DNA from: Lachnospiraceae bacterium
GTDB taxonomy: Bacteria; Bacillota; Clostridia; Lachnospirales; Lachnospiraceae
Direction of reading: 5' to 3'
Assembly: GCA_017936885.1 (NCBI GenBank)
Contig: JAGBEO010000033.1
Coordinates: forward strand, 79,522 to 143,521
DNA: 64,000 bases
How positions within the stretch are numbered: position 1 is the stretch's first letter; each line of letters starts with the position of its first letter. The translations under genes were made by a program, and so were the position numbers. The notes below the pieces were generated by a model. The model saw only the letters and a list, made by a program, of their open reading frames with translations. It had not been told where the DNA came from and did not search any database. Positions 61,244 to 64,000 of this stretch are shown here, in pieces.

Positions 61244-61270
61244 TTAGCACTCAAAGAGGTTGAGTGCTAA
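61244..61270 (+). promoter_or_regulatory. CIRCE element (HrcA operator)
   Basis: TTAGCACTC-N9-GAGTGCTAA, a perfect match to the CIRCE consensus, placed at the start of the groES transcript. HrcA binds it and represses the chaperonin operon until heat shock. Confidence 0.97.
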
Positions 61271-61319
61271 CAGAACAAAACAGAAGCAGTAATATAGTTT
61301 ATATAAGGAGGCAATGATC

Positions 61320-61604
61320 ATGAAGTTAACACCACTTGGCGACAGAGTCGTATTGAAACAGTTAGTTGCAGAAGAAACTACCAAATCCGGTATTGTATTA
61401 CCCGGACAGAGCAAAGAGAAACCGCAGCAGGCAGAGGTTATCGCAGTAGGCCCCGGCGGTGTTGTTGACGGCAAAGAAGTGAAGATGGAAGTAAAGGTCG
61501 GAGATCAGGTAATCTATTCCAAATATTCCGGAACAGAAGTTAAGCTTGAAGAAGACGAGTACATTATTGTCAGACAGAACGACATTTTGGCAATTGTAGA
61601 GTAA
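61320..61604 (+). CDS. groES: Co-chaperonin GroES
   Basis: A 94-residue GroES, normal length: KLTPLGDRVVLKQLVAEETT, the mobile-loop region KSGIVLPGQSKEKPQ and the C-terminal EYIIVRQNDILAIVE. AAGGAGG is two bases before ATG 61314 and eight before ATG 61320, so 61320 is the start. It caps the GroEL ring. It is co-transcribed with groEL under CIRCE/HrcA control. Confidence 0.96.
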   Translation: MKLTPLGDRVVLKQLVAEETTKSGIVLPGQSKEKPQQAEVIAVGPGGVVDGKEVKMEVKVGDQVIYSKYSGTEVKLEEDEYIIVRQNDILAIVE

Positions 61605-61681
61605 GCAGAATACAGGGATTTATCAGGACATGAATCTTTGCACCGGGTCAAAAGACGCGGACGAATATTAGCAGAAAGTGA

Positions 61682-63346
<1,665 letters not shown>

Positions 63347-63349
63347 AGG

Positions 63350-63374
63350 CTCAAATTTGCAGAGCAAATTTGAG
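63350..63374 (+). repeat. Perfect hairpin CTCAAATTTGC-AGA-GCAAATTTGAG after groEL
   Basis: An 11-bp perfect stem with a 3-base AGA loop, four bases after the groEL stop. Its right part TTTGCAGAGCAAATTTGAG recurs at 63429-63447. There is no T-run. Confidence 0.7.
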
Positions 63375-63376
63375 TC

Positions 63377-63397
63377 GGAAGAATCGGAGATTCTTCC
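63377..63397 (+). repeat. Perfect hairpin GGAAGAATC-GGA-GATTCTTCC after groEL
   Basis: A 9-bp perfect stem with a 3-base loop, two bases after the previous hairpin. Same stem-triloop-stem architecture, different sequence. Confidence 0.65.
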
Positions 63398-63427
63398 CAG
63401 CGATTTCTGCTGAAATTTCTCCGAGGC

Positions 63428-63447
63428 ATTTGCAGAGCAAATTTGAG
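63428..63447 (+). repeat. Second copy of the AATTTGC-type hairpin
   Basis: ATTTGC-AGA-GCAAAT plus TTGAG: a 19-base direct repeat of part of the 63350 hairpin, with a shorter perfect stem (6 bp). Confidence 0.6.
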
Positions 63448-63493
63448 ATTTCCCGTGAAAGCAGTTTTGCAGGGAGATTATAGCGACTAATAT

Positions 63494-63531
63494 AAAGACA
63501 CAGTATGTTTTAGGGCATACTGTGTCTTTTG
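63494..63531 (+). terminator. Rho-independent terminator of the groESL operon
   Basis: AAAGACACAGTATG and CATACTGTGTCTTT form a 14-bp perfect stem around an 8-base loop, ending in TTTT. A group II intron begins six bases after it. Confidence 0.88.
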
Positions 63532-63536
63532 TGATA

Positions 63537-64000
63537 GTGCGCCTGGCGGCGCACGTTTCTTAAGGGTGAAAGTCCCAAATCCGCCCGGTAGTGGGAAGGA
63601 TATAGCCGAAGGCAAGGGTGTCCATCGTGAGGTGGAATCTGAAGGAAGCTGGATATGGGGAACCTATTAACCCATGGGCAAATCTCTGGTCTGACGGACA
63701 GAAATCACATATAAGGTCTCGTATGAGGGTAAGACTGCTATACAAGCCGAAGCCCAATAACTACACGGAATCATATGGGATAAATGTGGCAGATGGATGG
63801 AGAGAAAGAAACGTGTGGTACCCAGGGAGGTCTGTATGGAACGCTTTGAAAGAAGTAACCGCTGCCGGAAGGCAGCGCTGAACATGCAGAAGTCAGCAGA
63901 GGCCATAGTAGCTGTTTTTTAGTGAAGGGCCGAATCAATAGGAGTCTCTAGTACAACTGGGAAAGGAGGAATGAGCAATGGGTACAGAAAACAAAGAAAG
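63537..64000 (+). mobile_element. Group II intron, 5' part
   Basis: Starts with the group II 5' consensus GTGCG (63537), forming the basal stem GTGCGCC/GGCGCAC. It continues with AAGGGTGAAAGTCCC, AAGGGTGTCCATCGTGAGG and GAATCTGAAGGAAGC, sequences characteristic of bacterial group II intron domain I. About 440 bases of structured RNA precede an ORF start at 63978. The window ends soon after, so domains IV-VI and the 3' end are outside. It lies immediately behind a terminator hairpin, the insertion site typical of class C introns; the class itself is not proven. Confidence 0.85.
63978..64000 (+). CDS. Start of the intron-encoded protein (reverse transcriptase/maturase)
   Basis: Only the first seven codons are visible (MGTENKE). 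AAAGGAGG lies eight bases upstream of ATG 63978. Position after the group II intron domain I-III sequence predicts a reverse transcriptase/maturase; no RT motif is yet visible, so this is inference from context. Confidence 0.6.

Noticed and set aside
63618-63881. 87-codon open frame inside the group II intron
   Set aside because: It lies in the structured RNA part before the intron-encoded protein and has no ribosome site or recognisable protein features.

Overview
This 64 kb window looks like chromosomal DNA of a spore-former-lineage Firmicute, most likely a Lachnospiraceae (Clostridium cluster XIVa) or close relative. The reasons are moderate GC by eye, AGGAGG-type ribosome binding sites, Gram-positive LexA boxes in front of recA, a CIRCE element in front of groES-groEL, and several gene orders typical of Clostridia/Bacilli. 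No rRNA, tRNA, CRISPR array or prophage was recognised. Nearly all genes lie on the + strand; rqcH, a DAHP synthase gene, a spoVB-like gene and a PHP phosphatase gene lie on the - strand.

Layout. 1-2.8 kb: 3' end of prfC, a transglutaminase-like lipoprotein, an Asp23-family gene and nusB. 2.8-13.6 kb: the conserved block xseA-xseB-ispA-dxs-tlyA-nadK-argR-recN-spoIVB-spo0A, but spo0A is badly damaged: most of the receiver is missing and a one-base frameshift splits the DNA-binding domain. 13.7-20.7 kb: glgA, a MurJ/SpoVB-type flippase, two small coat-F-like genes, a membrane-anchored methyltransferase, an XRE regulator and a secreted metallo-beta-lactamase-fold lipoprotein. 20.7-27 kb: rqcH (-), a secreted two-gene unit of unknown role, and an insertion sequence flanked by a 15-bp direct repeat. 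27-38.8 kb: yicC-remA-gmk-rpoZ-trpD, rimO-pgsA-cinA, a membrane protein with a 14-residue repeat, recA-recX-rny. 38.9-48.3 kb: an aminotransferase, a Nudix hydrolase, spoIIM, xerD, DAHP synthase, a SpoVB-like protein, mnmA, an unknown small protein and a histidinol-phosphatase. 48.5-51.7 kb: the glycolytic cluster gap-pgk-tpiA. 52-60.9 kb: an Rpn/PDDEXK protein, an ECF sigma factor with two ABC transporters, and a protein with a degenerate GGDEF domain. 61.2-64 kb: groES-groEL, a hairpin cluster and terminator, then the 5' end of a group II intron whose ORF runs off the window.

How the genes work together. ispA and dxs feed isoprenoid synthesis; nusB, rimO, tlyA, mnmA, rny, rpoZ, prfC and rqcH serve transcription, RNA and ribosome upkeep; xseAB, recN, recA, recX and xerD serve DNA repair and chromosome resolution; gap-pgk-tpiA and glgA serve central carbon and storage metabolism. 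Sporulation genes (spoIVB, spoIIM, spoVB-like, coat-F-like) look intact while the local copy of their master regulator spo0A is broken. That mismatch is the most striking biological observation in the window.

The most notable observations are the degenerate spo0A; the sigma factor-plus-two-ABC-transporter locus; a 16-bp palindrome at the gap promoter; tandem hairpins in the glgA leader; the repeat-rich membrane protein next to recA; the IS placed just upstream of the yicC promoter; and the group II intron placed just behind the groEL terminator.
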